Source: Pacificimonas pallii (GTDB lineage Bacteria; Pseudomonadota; Alphaproteobacteria; Sphingomonadales; Sphingomonadaceae). Taken from it: 64,000 nt of DNA. The translations under genes were made by a program, and so were the position numbers. Shown one piece after another: positions 35,729-44,490 of the stretch. The notes beneath the pieces are model-generated. The model had not been told where the DNA came from, made no database searches, and saw only the letters and a program-made list of their open reading frames with translations. How positions within the stretch are numbered: position 1 is the first letter of the stretch; each line of letters opens with the position of its first letter. The DNA lies in the NCBI RefSeq assembly GCF_019204005.1, contig NZ_JAGSPA010000002.1, forward strand, positions 62,001 through 126,000, given 5' to 3'.

Positions 35729-36040
35729 ATGGCACGATGGCTCCTGATTCTCTGCCTGGCGGCGATGCCGATCCCGCTTGCCGCGCCCGCGGCCGCCCAT
35801 GGCGGCGGGCTGGCGGCCGATGGCTGTCACAATGACCGCAAGCGTGGCGGCCGTCACTGTCACCGGGGATCGAAGGATGCCGCGCCGCGCGCGCCAGCAC
35901 CGGCCCGGCTGATGGGCCAAGACGCCTATTTCGCGAATTGTACGGAGGCGCGCCGCGCAGGTGCGGCCCCTCTGCGCCGCGGCGATCCCGGTTATCGGTC
36001 CCGTCTGGACCGCGACAATGATGGTGTCGCCTGCGAATGA
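35729..36040 (+). CDS. Small exported protein with excalibur-type calcium-binding domain
   Basis: A 103-residue protein with a signal peptide (ending AAPAAAHGGG), a His/Cys-rich region (GCHNDRKRGGRHCHRG), and a C-terminal excalibur motif DRDNDGVACE preceded by NCTEARRAG. The DxDxDGxxCE pattern is the family hallmark and probably binds Ca2+. The ATG at 35729 is used; a GTG three bases upstream is an alternative. Confidence 0.82.
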   Translation: MARWLLILCLAAMPIPLAAPAAAHGGGLAADGCHNDRKRGGRHCHRGSKDAAPRAPAPARLMGQDAYFANCTEARRAGAAPLRRGDPGYRSRLDRDNDGVACE

Positions 36041-36067
36041 ACTTTTAAGACATTTTTAAGGGTGGTC

Positions 36068-36154
36068 ATGCCAGAACGCCTCATGCGCTTTTCCCCCATC
36101 ATCCTTATCGCCGCACTGCTGCCTGTTGCCGAGATGTTGGGCCTGTTCGCCTAA
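36068..36154 (+). CDS. Possible 28-residue hydrophobic peptide
   Basis: An ATG at 36068 preceded by an AAGGGTGG ribosome-site-like element (36058-36065), reading MPERLMRFSPIILIAALL and onward to LGLFA. The peptide is one predicted membrane helix. It ends overlapping the end of the convergent peptidase gene. Such short frames arise by chance, so this is a candidate only. Confidence 0.3.
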   Translation: MPERLMRFSPIILIAALLPVAEMLGLFA

Positions 36155-38064
36155 CGCGGCTGCAATGCGCGGTCGAGCGGTGCGCGTCCGCTGCCGATTT
36201 TTTCCAGATGCGGATAGCGAAGGCCACCGGAATAATCGAGCGTAACGGTGCGGTAGCGATCGCCGTTCCTCAACAGCAGTTCAATGGGCTGAGGATTGCC
36301 GCCGGCGGTTTGCCTGATCGCCTCCAGCAGGTCGTCGCTATCGAATTTCACGCCGTTGACCGCCATGATCCTGTTGCCAATGGTGACGCCCTGACCGAAC
36401 AGCGGGCCGTCCCAGACAACCCGTGAAATCTTTCCGCTTTTTTCGACGATAGCGCCGATCGAGAAGCTGAGGTCGTGGCGTTTGCCGCTGGTGATGTTCG
36501 ACTTCTCATGCGCGTTGGGTTCATCCTTATAGACAAGCCTGTAGCCACCAAGTTCGATCCCGCGCGCCGGGTCGTCGTTCAACTGGTTCACCCGCTTATC
36601 CAGAAAGGCGCGCCAGTCATATTCGTGGACGGCGTTCAGCGTTTCCACGATCTCAGTGAAATCATAGGTGACCGTGCCCCAGTCACCCGGTCCATTGCCC
36701 TGACCGGGGCCGAAGAACGCATAAGCGAAATCGTCCAGCGATTTGCGACCGCGCGTCTCGGTACGGATCAGCATGTCCGCCTCCAGCCAGATTAGCGCGC
36801 CCTCGACATAATAATCCTCCGACCGCTGATAGTCCCGCCACGGCTGGGGACGGCGGGCGTTGACGGTGGGATCGGCGGTCGTATCGGCGAGCGGACGCCA
36901 GTCGCGGCCCTTCATCGTACTATAATAAGCCGCCGATGTCGCAAGATCGCCGAGCACCACGTCTTTTGGCAGAACCTTGGAGCGGACACCCAGAATATTG
37001 TCCCAGTAACTTGTCTGCCCCTCATAAACCCAAAGCAGCGAATCCTGCATGGGCGTGCGGTAATCGGGGGTCCAAAGATCGGCGGGGCGGCGGAACTTGC
37101 CGTTCCAGCTGTGCACCAGCTCGTGCGGCAGCAGGCCGCGCCGCGCCGGGCTTTTGTCCCATTCGGTGAAGAATTCGCGCTGGCGGGCATTCTCGCTGGA
37201 CCGCGAATGCTCAAGACCGATGCCGCCCATTTCATCGGTGAGGGCGAGAAGAAAATCATAGCGGTCGAAATGCGCCGCCCCGAACAGCTTCAGCGCCTGA
37301 TCGACCAGATTGCGATGAACCTCGATATGCTCGTCATCGGCCTGAAGATAGGCGGCGCGGTCGGCAAAGACGTTGAGGTCGACATTGCTGCCAAGGTCCC
37401 ACGCGCGAAAATGCGCGCCCGCGAACATCGGGCTGTCCACAAGCGTTTCCAAATCGGTTTCGGCGTAGCGAACCGTGCCGCTGCGCGGTTCCCCGTCGAT
37501 GGCCGAGACCCCTGTCCAGTCCGCGGGCAATTTGACCTGTGGAAGGACACGGATCCGGCGGATGTAATAACCCGCTGGATAGAGCGCGACATCTTCCCAC
37601 TGGAGATTCAGCATGGCGGGCGCGGCGACGACGCGGCCCTGGTTGCTGGCGGTGGGTGAGAGGAACTCGAAACTGATGTCGAGCCGGGAGGCCCCCTCTG
37701 GAACATCGATCCGGAAGGCATAGACGTCGACGGGATCACGCTCCCAGGCGATGGCTGTGCCGTTCGACGAGATTTTCAGGCCGGCAATACGATTGATTTC
37801 CCCGCGCGGCGCGTGCTTGCCGGGAAGATATTCAGGATAGCGCAGGACCATCGGGCCGGCATTCGTAACCGGGATGACCTGCTCCACGCGCCAGATACCG
37901 CGGCGGATATCGGTGGCGTCGACGTTTAGCTGCATGACGCCGGGATAAGGCAGATCCTGCGCCGGAAGCTCCGCATGCACATAAGCCGGTTCGCTCGGCA
38001 GGCTGTTCTGCGCCAGCACGGGCGCAGCGATGATCGCGGTCAGGGCAAGCAGGGCAGATTTCAT
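36151..38064 (-). CDS. M61 family metallopeptidase (glycyl aminopeptidase-like)
   Basis: A 637-residue exported zinc peptidase. A signal peptide covers residues 1-19 (LLALTAIIAAPVLAQ). The M61 catalytic site is HELVHSWNGK at 314-323, with zinc ligands His314 and His318 and the third ligand Glu348 in VYEGQTSYW. A PDZ domain lies at the C-terminus (GQGVTIGNRIMAVNGVKF). Known members have glycyl aminopeptidase activity with broad specificity. Its ATG overlaps the amidase stop (ATGA), so the amidase-peptidase pair is likely coupled. Confidence 0.93.
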   Translation of the reverse strand: MKSALLALTAIIAAPVLAQNSLPSEPAYVHAELPAQDLPYPGVMQLNVDATDIRRGIWRVEQVIPVTNAGPMVLRYPEYLPGKHAPRGEINRIAGLKISSNGTAIAWERDPVDVYAFRIDVPEGASRLDISFEFLSPTASNQGRVVAAPAMLNLQWEDVALYPAGYYIRRIRVLPQVKLPADWTGVSAIDGEPRSGTVRYAETDLETLVDSPMFAGAHFRAWDLGSNVDLNVFADRAAYLQADDEHIEVHRNLVDQALKLFGAAHFDRYDFLLALTDEMGGIGLEHSRSSENARQREFFTEWDKSPARRGLLPHELVHSWNGKFRRPADLWTPDYRTPMQDSLLWVYEGQTSYWDNILGVRSKVLPKDVVLGDLATSAAYYSTMKGRDWRPLADTTADPTVNARRPQPWRDYQRSEDYYVEGALIWLEADMLIRTETRGRKSLDDFAYAFFGPGQGNGPGDWGTVTYDFTEIVETLNAVHEYDWRAFLDKRVNQLNDDPARGIELGGYRLVYKDEPNAHEKSNITSGKRHDLSFSIGAIVEKSGKISRVVWDGPLFGQGVTIGNRIMAVNGVKFDSDDLLEAIRQTAGGNPQPIELLLRNGDRYRTVTLDYSGGLRYPHLEKIGSGRAPLDRALQPR

Positions 38065-39614
38065 TCGTCGGTCTCCGGATAGGGTGCGAGGGCGGCATTG
38101 CCGGTTTCCAGGGAGGGGCGAAGCGAGACGGACGGATCAATGCCGGCCATTTCTTCATATGCGGCGCCAAGCGCGAGAATATTGGCATCGTCCCATTTCG
38201 CACCGATGAAGCTGAGGCCGACCGGCAGGCCGCGATGTTTTCCCATCGGTACGGTCAGATGCGGATAGCCCGCATGGGCCGCCAGATAACCAGCGCCGCC
38301 GCCATGCCAGCTATCGCCGTGGACACTGTCAATTAGCATCGCCGGCGCGGTCGTCGGGCCGATGAGCGCGACCACATCATATTCTTCCAAGAGACGGTCA
38401 ATGCCATTCGGCCCGGAATATGCGGCGACGGCATCGCGAATATCCTGATAATCTTCCGACTGGCGACCGTCGGTCGCCTCAGACAGCACGAATATATTCT
38501 GATCGAAAAGCGCAAGTTCGCGTTCGCTTTGCCCGTTAAAGGCGATCAGGTCGGCCAGCGTGCGGACGTCCACCTGCGGCGGCGTCGATGCGAGATAAGC
38601 GTTCAGATCGTCCTTGAATTCCTGAAGCAGCAGCTTGAAACTGAGTTCGTCGTCGTCAAGCGCGGTGCCGAGTTCGTCAATGTCGATCAGTTCGGCCCCC
38701 GCTGCGCGAAGAACGGCCAGCGCCTCTTCGAAGCGTTCGTCGGTACCGAAACCCGTGGCAAAGCGCATGACGCCCAGCCGAATACCGGCTAGCGATGCCG
38801 CATCCACGGCGGCGACATAGTCGGTCCGGCGCCGATCAGCCTCCACGGTCGCGGGATCCGCCGGGTCGCTGCCCGCCATCCAGTTCAGCATGCGCGCGGC
38901 ATCGCGCACCGTACGGGTCATGGGGCCAGCCGTATCCTGACTCGCGCTGATGGGAATGATGTGCGTGCGGCTGACAAGGCCAACCGTGGGTTTGAAACCG
39001 ACAATGCCATTCATGGCCGCAGGACAGGTGATCGAGCCGTTGGTTTCCGTGCCGACAGCCATGGAAACCATGCCCGCAGACACAGCGGCGCCGCTGCCCG
39101 CCGATGACCCGCAGGGGCTACGGTCAAGTGCGTGCGGATTGCGTGTCTGGCCGCCCACGCCGCTCCAGCCGGATATCGACCCGAAAGAGCGGAAGTTCGC
39201 CCATTCCGAAAGATTGGCCTTCCCCAGGATAACGGCACCGGCGCCGCGCAGTCCGGCAATCGCGGGTGCGTCGCGATCGGTGACATTATCTTTCAGCGCA
39301 AGGCTGCCCGCCGTTGTCGGCAGCGCGCCTTTCGCCTCGATATTGTCCTTGACCAGAATCGGCTCCCCGTAAAGCGGGCCGCGCACGGCGCGGCGCAGAT
39401 CCATTGCGCGCGCCTGATCCAGAATGCCGGGTTCCAATGCGATGATGGCATTGACGAAAGGTTCGGTCTTTTCGATGCGCTCGAGAGCGGCGCGCACCTT
39501 CGTTTCGGCGGGGCCAGGAAATTCCGAAGGATCGGGACCGGGCTGAGCGGACGCTGTTGTGGCTCCGGCCACACCGGCCAGCATTGCGGCCATAACGAAG
39601 GTGGACGGGCTCAC
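38061..39614 (-). CDS. Exported amidase signature family enzyme
   Basis: A 517-residue protein with the Ser-cisSer-Lys triad: Lys89 in LVKDNIEAKG, Ser170 in PCGSSAGSGAA, and nucleophile Ser194 in TNGSITCPA. Residues 1-24 look like a signal peptide (MAAMLAGVAGATTASAQ). The start is a GTG at 39614 that overlaps the ppa stop (GTGA); the upstream frame lies within ppa. The substrate amide is unknown; with the M61 peptidase it may process exogenous peptides or amides. Confidence 0.9.
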   Translation of the reverse strand: MSPSTFVMAAMLAGVAGATTASAQPGPDPSEFPGPAETKVRAALERIEKTEPFVNAIIALEPGILDQARAMDLRRAVRGPLYGEPILVKDNIEAKGALPTTAGSLALKDNVTDRDAPAIAGLRGAGAVILGKANLSEWANFRSFGSISGWSGVGGQTRNPHALDRSPCGSSAGSGAAVSAGMVSMAVGTETNGSITCPAAMNGIVGFKPTVGLVSRTHIIPISASQDTAGPMTRTVRDAARMLNWMAGSDPADPATVEADRRRTDYVAAVDAASLAGIRLGVMRFATGFGTDERFEEALAVLRAAGAELIDIDELGTALDDDELSFKLLLQEFKDDLNAYLASTPPQVDVRTLADLIAFNGQSERELALFDQNIFVLSEATDGRQSEDYQDIRDAVAAYSGPNGIDRLLEEYDVVALIGPTTAPAMLIDSVHGDSWHGGGAGYLAAHAGYPHLTVPMGKHRGLPVGLSFIGAKWDDANILALGAAYEEMAGIDPSVSLRPSLETGNAALAPYPETDE

Positions 39615-40144
39615 TTCGCCTGCTGGGCGCGTTCGATCGCTTCCATGACGATTCGCTCGGCGACCTTGCGATCCTCCCATTTGCCGACGCGTACCCATTT
39701 CTCCTTTTCCAAGTCCTTGTAATGCGTGAAGAAATGTTCGATCTGCTGCATGACGATATGCGGCAGGTCGCTGCGTTCGCCAACGCGGTTATAGTAGGGA
39801 AACGTCGTTTCGACCGGCACTGCGAGCAGCTTCTCATCGCCGCCCATCTCGTCTTCCAGCATCAGGACGGCGATGGGGCGGCACTTTACGACACAGCCCG
39901 GAATGAAGGGCGAGCGCGCGACGACCATGGCATCCAGCGGATCGCCATCAGGCGATAATGTGTGCGGAATGAAGCCGTAATTCGTGGGATAGCGCATCGG
40001 CGTGTGCAGGATACGATCCACGAACAGAGCGCCGGAGGCCTTGTCGAACTCATATTTCACAGGTTCGCCGCCGACCGGCACTTCGATGATGACGTTAACG
40101 TCTTCGGGGGGATTTTCGCCAATGGCGATCTTGGTGATGTCCAT
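39611..40144 (-). CDS. ppa: Inorganic pyrophosphatase (family I)
   Basis: Hydrolyses pyrophosphate to drive biosynthetic reactions. The 177-residue protein shows the family I motifs YPTNYGFIP, and DGDPLDAMVVARSP with the metal-binding aspartates. It is the first gene of an apparent ppa-amidase-M61 operon (overlap of four bases with the amidase) and is divergent from the ZnuD-like receptor. Confidence 0.97.
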   Translation of the reverse strand: MDITKIAIGENPPEDVNVIIEVPVGGEPVKYEFDKASGALFVDRILHTPMRYPTNYGFIPHTLSPDGDPLDAMVVARSPFIPGCVVKCRPIAVLMLEDEMGGDEKLLAVPVETTFPYYNRVGERSDLPHIVMQQIEHFFTHYKDLEKEKWVRVGKWEDRKVAERIVMEAIERAQQAK

Positions 40145-40206
40145 GCGGGGTCATCTAATCGCGAGAAATCCGGCTGTCACCCTTTCAGAGGCTGTTGCAT
40201 GACAAT

Positions 40207-40221
40207 TGATATAGTGTAACA
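40207..40221. promoter_or_regulatory. Candidate Zur-box operator upstream of the ZnuD-like receptor
   Basis: TGATATAGTGTAACA matches 12 of 14 defined positions of the Zur-box pattern TGTTATA-N-TATAACA known from proteobacteria, and is an imperfect palindrome (five of seven pairs). It lies 37 bp before the ATG of the receptor. Zur represses zinc-uptake genes when zinc is sufficient, which fits a zinc receptor. No zur gene is in the window. Confidence 0.55.
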
Positions 40222-40258
40222 TTGCATTCATTCTTTTCCCTAACAGCCAGAGAAAAAC

Positions 40259-42397
40259 ATGTTCCGCCTTTCCCTATTGCTTGCCGCGAGCATTTTGCCC
40301 GCCACCACTCTCTACGCCCAGACGTCCGAAGCCGCCGGAGCTGCCCAGGCAGACCGGACACCCGCCGATGATTTCCATGATGAAGCCGACACGATTATCG
40401 TCACCGGCGTCGGTCTGAAGCAACTGGACGTGCTGGCAGGTACGTCGGTGCTGGATGGTAAGGATCTGATCCGGAATCTGGAGCCGCAGATTGGTGACGT
40501 GCTGACGGGCCTGCCCGGTGTGTCGGCGACCAGCTTCTCACCCGGTGCTTCGCGCCCGGTGCTGCGCGGGTTTCAGGGCGTTCGCGTGCGTGTTCTGACC
40601 GACGGGATCGGCGCCATCGATGTGTCCAATACGTCGGCGGATCATGCTGTCAGCATCGACCCGCTGACGGCGGAGCGTGTCGAGGTTCTGCGCGGACCGG
40701 CCGTGCTGATCTACGGCAGTCAGGCGATTGGCGGCGCGGTGAATATCATCAGCAAGCAAATCCCGAGACGCGTGCCTGAAGAGGCCGTCCATATCGATGG
40801 CCTGGTTAGCCTCGGGACAGCATCCGACCTGCGGATGGGCGGGCTTTCCGCCGATGTCGCGCTGACGCCGGAATTGGTGTTCCATGTCAACGGCGGATAC
40901 ACAAAGACGGACGACCTGTCAGTGGGCGGGTTTACGATCGCGCCTGAGCTGCGTGCCGATCTATTGGCCGAAGCCGCGGAAGACGAAGCGGAGGATCCCG
41001 AGGAAGCGGAAGAGCTTCGTGAGGCGGCGGCACAGCGCGACGTGCTGCCCAACAGCGCGACGGAGACACTTTCGCTCGCGTCCGGCCTGGCCTTCGTCAA
41101 CAGCCGTGGTTCCCTGGGTGTGTCTGTCAGTTATTTCGATACCGACTATGGTGTGCCGGGGCGTCCGGGGACGGGCCACGCGCATGCCGGTGAGGAAGGC
41201 GAGGAAGAGGAAGAGGGCGAGGAGGAAGGCGAAGAGCTGGTTTCCATCGCCCTTGAACAATTTCGCGCCGACCTGCGCGGCAACGTCTTGATCGGCGGCA
41301 ATATCATCGATGAAATCCGGATACGCGCCGGATATGCGGACTATACGCACACGGAATTCGAAGGTGACGAGGTCGGCACCGTCTTTGACGTGACCGGTGT
41401 CGAAGGACGCCTGGAACTGGTGCAGCCTGACATTGGCGGCTGGAGCGGCGCAGTCGGCGCGCAGTATTTTTCGCGTGACTTCGTGGCAACGGGCGCCGAG
41501 GCTTTCCTGCCGCCAAATGAAACCGAGCAACTGGGCCTTTTCGCCCTGCAGGAGGTGCCAATTGGGCCGTTGCAGCTGGAACTGGCGGGCCGCTACGAAC
41601 ATACCGAGGTGGACGCGCGCAGCTTTGGCAGCCAGAACTTCAACACCGTGTCGGGGGCGATCGGCCTTGCGCATGAACTGCAATCCGGCTTCCGGTTCGG
41701 CATTTCCGGGTCGCGCGCCGAGCGGGCGCCGTCGGCCGAGGAACTGTTTTCCAACGGGCCGCATATTGCCACGCAGGCATTTGAAATCGGTGACCCAAAT
41801 CTGACGACCGAGAAGAGCTGGGGCGCCGAAATCTTCGCGCGCGGCGACGTGGGGCCGGTAACGCTGTCCGCCAGTGTATTCGGGACGTGGTTCGATGATT
41901 ATATTTACGAGGAGCGCACCGGCGCGGAAGAAGATGACCTGCCGGTGTTCGCCTATCGCCAGCAGGATGCCGATTATATGGGCGTGGAACTGAGCGTTTC
42001 CGCGCAACTGTTTGAAGGCGGCGGCTTCACTATCGTTGGCGATGCCGTGGGCGACTATATTCGCGCCGAGCTGACCGATGGTACGGCGGTGCCGCGCATT
42101 CCGCCGCTGCGCCTGCTGGGCGGCCTGGAGGCGCAGAGCGATGCCTTTGATGCGCGGGTTGAGGTTGAATGGACCGACGCACAGGACCGCATTGCGGCGT
42201 TTGAAACGAGTACGGACAGCTTCACGCTGGTAAACGCATCGGTCGCGTGGCGGCCCTTGGGAACGGAGAATGTGACCCTGCGCTTGCAGGCGGAAAACAT
42301 CTTTGATGTGGACGCCCGCCGTCACGCGAGCTTCACAAAGGATTTCGTTCCGCTTTCGGGACGGGATTTCCGGGCCAGCCTGAGATTTAGTTTCTGA
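40259..42397 (+). CDS. ZnuD-like TonB-dependent zinc receptor
   Basis: A 712-residue outer-membrane receptor with a signal peptide (1-21, ending TTLYAQ), plug domain (GDVLTGLPGVSAT, VEVLRGPAVLIYGS) and barrel ending RFSF. The overall pattern is that of Neisseria ZnuD: a plug with PVLRGFQGVRVRVL, the barrel stretch RAPSAEELFSNGPHIAT followed by FEIGDPNL, and a metal-binding acidic/His loop GHAHAGEEGEEEEEGEEE at about residues 306-323. A second acidic stretch lies near residue 240. A Zur-box-like site precedes it, and a Crp-type regulator follows. Zinc as ligand is inferred from these features. Confidence 0.85.
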   Translation: MFRLSLLLAASILPATTLYAQTSEAAGAAQADRTPADDFHDEADTIIVTGVGLKQLDVLAGTSVLDGKDLIRNLEPQIGDVLTGLPGVSATSFSPGASRPVLRGFQGVRVRVLTDGIGAIDVSNTSADHAVSIDPLTAERVEVLRGPAVLIYGSQAIGGAVNIISKQIPRRVPEEAVHIDGLVSLGTASDLRMGGLSADVALTPELVFHVNGGYTKTDDLSVGGFTIAPELRADLLAEAAEDEAEDPEEAEELREAAAQRDVLPNSATETLSLASGLAFVNSRGSLGVSVSYFDTDYGVPGRPGTGHAHAGEEGEEEEEGEEEGEELVSIALEQFRADLRGNVLIGGNIIDEIRIRAGYADYTHTEFEGDEVGTVFDVTGVEGRLELVQPDIGGWSGAVGAQYFSRDFVATGAEAFLPPNETEQLGLFALQEVPIGPLQLELAGRYEHTEVDARSFGSQNFNTVSGAIGLAHELQSGFRFGISGSRAERAPSAEELFSNGPHIATQAFEIGDPNLTTEKSWGAEIFARGDVGPVTLSASVFGTWFDDYIYEERTGAEEDDLPVFAYRQQDADYMGVELSVSAQLFEGGGFTIVGDAVGDYIRAELTDGTAVPRIPPLRLLGGLEAQSDAFDARVEVEWTDAQDRIAAFETSTDSFTLVNASVAWRPLGTENVTLRLQAENIFDVDARRHASFTKDFVPLSGRDFRASLRFSF

Positions 42398-42463
42398 TCG
42401 TCCGCCCTGAATTGGACTTGCATTCCACACCCTAAACGCGCTTTTTACGCGGGAAGGGGATGC

Positions 42464-43141
42464 ATGACCGAGCCGGGGCCAGAACTTGTCGATGCAGTAA
42501 GGTCGGTGTTTGCGTGTCAGGCGGAGACGGGCAAGGCGATTGCCCGTCTCGCGCAGTCGCGCGGCTATGACGTGCGCGAAACGATCCTGCATCAGGGCGA
42601 CCGCGCCACGACGAGCTGGCTGCTTTTCAAAGGGCGCGCAAATGCGGTCGCCGTGGGGCAAAACGGCCAGGTCGTCATGCTGGGCGAATATGGCCCGGGC
42701 GACCTGCTGGGCGCATTGCCCGGTGAGGAGGTGTCGGAGGCGGATGCGGACGTTATCGCCGCGGAAGCCGTTCGTGCGCTGCTGTTCCGGGCCATGGACC
42801 TGCTGTCGCTGGCCGAGCGTCATTCCGAAGTTGGCCTGACCCTGTCCAAGGCGCTGGTGCGCCGCTTGCGCGCCACGTCGCGCCGCATGGTGGCGCAGGT
42901 CACGCTTTCTGCCGCCGGGCGGGTCCATGCCGAACTCCTTAGACTGGCGCGCAGCGCTGGTGGTGACGGGATGACGATCGCGCCCCCGCCGATCATGACA
43001 TCGCTTGCCGCAGAACTGTCGACATCAAGGGAGACCGTATCCCGCACGGTCAGCGCGCTGGAACGGCGCGGTATCGTCCGCCGGGAGAACGGCGCGCTCA
43101 TCATCACCTCTCCCGCCCGGCTGGAAGAAATGATCGTCTGA
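42464..43141 (+). CDS. Crp/Fnr family transcriptional regulator
   Basis: A 225-residue regulator with an N-terminal cyclic-nucleotide-binding fold (residues of about 25-130, FKGRANAVAVGQNGQVVMLGE) and a C-terminal winged helix-turn-helix (LAAELSTSRETVSRTVSALE). The phosphate-binding Arg-Ser motif of cAMP-responsive CRP is not obvious, and no cysteine cluster of the Fnr type is seen, so the effector is unknown. It begins 66 bp after the ZnuD-like receptor, in the same direction. Confidence 0.88.
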   Translation: MTEPGPELVDAVRSVFACQAETGKAIARLAQSRGYDVRETILHQGDRATTSWLLFKGRANAVAVGQNGQVVMLGEYGPGDLLGALPGEEVSEADADVIAAEAVRALLFRAMDLLSLAERHSEVGLTLSKALVRRLRATSRRMVAQVTLSAAGRVHAELLRLARSAGGDGMTIAPPPIMTSLAAELSTSRETVSRTVSALERRGIVRRENGALIITSPARLEEMIV

Positions 43142-43259
43142 AGGAGCGGGCAGGCCGCAGCGCCAGGGAAAGACGCGCTGGCGGCGGTTCGATGCGAGCC
43201 TGGGCGATATGCGGCTAGTTACGGGCGCAATGCAGGCAGTCCATAGGTTTCCCGGTCCA

Positions 43260-44372
43260 TCAGCCCATGCTGAGCCGTTCATAGCGGCGCAGGAAATGAT
43301 CGGTAGGACCGAACTGACTTTCGATCATCGTCGCCCGCTTGAAATAATGGCCAACGGCATATTCATCCGAGATACCGTTGCCGCCGTGCAGCTGCACCGC
43401 TTCCTGGCCGCAGAATGTGAGGGCCCGGCCGATCTTCGTCTTCGCCATCGCGACCGCCGACGTATCGGGCAGCTTCAGCGTCGCCATCAGCGTCATCGAG
43501 TGCGCCTGTTCCAGTTCCAGCAGCATATCGACCATGCGAAACTGCAAGACCTGAAACTTGGAAATCGGCACGCCGAACTGTTTGCGTTCGCGGGTATAGT
43601 CCATGGTCAGGCCGTGCAGCTGGCGCATGACGCCGACCGCTTCGGAACAGAGTGCGGCGATGGCCTCATCGACGACCTTGCGGATGACGGGGCTCGCCTC
43701 TCCCTCGGCACCCAGCAAAGCTTCCTTGCCAACACTTGCATTCTCGAACGTGATTTCAGAGGCGATGCCGCCATCCACCAGCGGGTAGTCACGGCGGCTG
43801 ACGCCCTTGGCGTCAGCGGGGATGACAAACAGTGAAATGCCGCGTGCGTCCGCCGCGTCACCCGATGTCCGCGCGCTGACGATGATGTGCGTTGCGGATG
43901 GGGCGTCGCGGACCACGGCCTTATGCCCGGACAGTGTGTAGCCGTCGCCAGACGCCTTTGCGGACACTTCGACATGGTCAAGATTGTAGCGGCCCTTTGG
44001 CTCCGCCCATGCAAAGGCGAAGCGGGTGTCCCCGCCGATAATGCCTTCGATAAGGTCAGCGCGGCCTGCCTCGCGCGCGAAGCCGCCGCCGAGCACGACG
44101 GTCGAGAGATATGGTTCGACCACGAGCGATTTGCCGATCTCCTCCATGATGATCATGTTTTCGACCGCACCGCCGCCAAGGCCGCCCATGTCCTCGGAGA
44201 AGGGCGCGCCGAGGATGCCGAGGTCTTCGGCGAACGCTTGCCAGATCTCCGCGGACCAGCCCGCGTCAGAGCGGCTGATTTTCTGCCGCGTCTCGAAATC
44301 GTAGCGATCGCCGAGAAAGCGCTGGAGCGTGTCGCGAACCATGGTCTGGGTTTCGGAATAGTCGAAGTTCAT
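43260..44372 (-). CDS. Acyl-CoA dehydrogenase family protein
   Basis: A 370-residue flavoprotein. It has the N-terminal helical domain (MNFDYSETQTMVRDTL), the beta domain with YTLSGHKAVVRDA, and the C-terminal FAD-binding helices with RKQFGVPISKFQVLQF and QLHGGNGISDEYAVG. The length is typical of the ACAD group that oxidises branched-chain, steroid-related or other acyl-CoAs. The substrate is not evident. It is a single gene, ending 118 bp from the Crp-type regulator and convergent with it. Confidence 0.92.
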   Translation of the reverse strand: MNFDYSETQTMVRDTLQRFLGDRYDFETRQKISRSDAGWSAEIWQAFAEDLGILGAPFSEDMGGLGGGAVENMIIMEEIGKSLVVEPYLSTVVLGGGFAREAGRADLIEGIIGGDTRFAFAWAEPKGRYNLDHVEVSAKASGDGYTLSGHKAVVRDAPSATHIIVSARTSGDAADARGISLFVIPADAKGVSRRDYPLVDGGIASEITFENASVGKEALLGAEGEASPVIRKVVDEAIAALCSEAVGVMRQLHGLTMDYTRERKQFGVPISKFQVLQFRMVDMLLELEQAHSMTLMATLKLPDTSAVAMAKTKIGRALTFCGQEAVQLHGGNGISDEYAVGHYFKRATMIESQFGPTDHFLRRYERLSMG

Positions 44373-44490
44373 ATCGGGCCCTGTCCCTCGTTCAGATGAT
44401 CATTTATCATCGTGATAAAGACTGCATGCGCGTTCGTCTCCCCTGCCTTTCAGGGAGGGAAGCCAATTTTATCTTTCACATGCCGCGCGA

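Noticed and set aside
33842-35920. A 692-codon open frame opposite the TonB-dependent receptor
   Set aside because: Shadow of the receptor gene. Low-complexity Arg-rich product and no recognisable domain.
40961-42928. A 655-codon open frame opposite the ZnuD-like receptor and the Crp-type regulator
   Set aside because: Shadow frame spanning two well-supported plus-strand genes.
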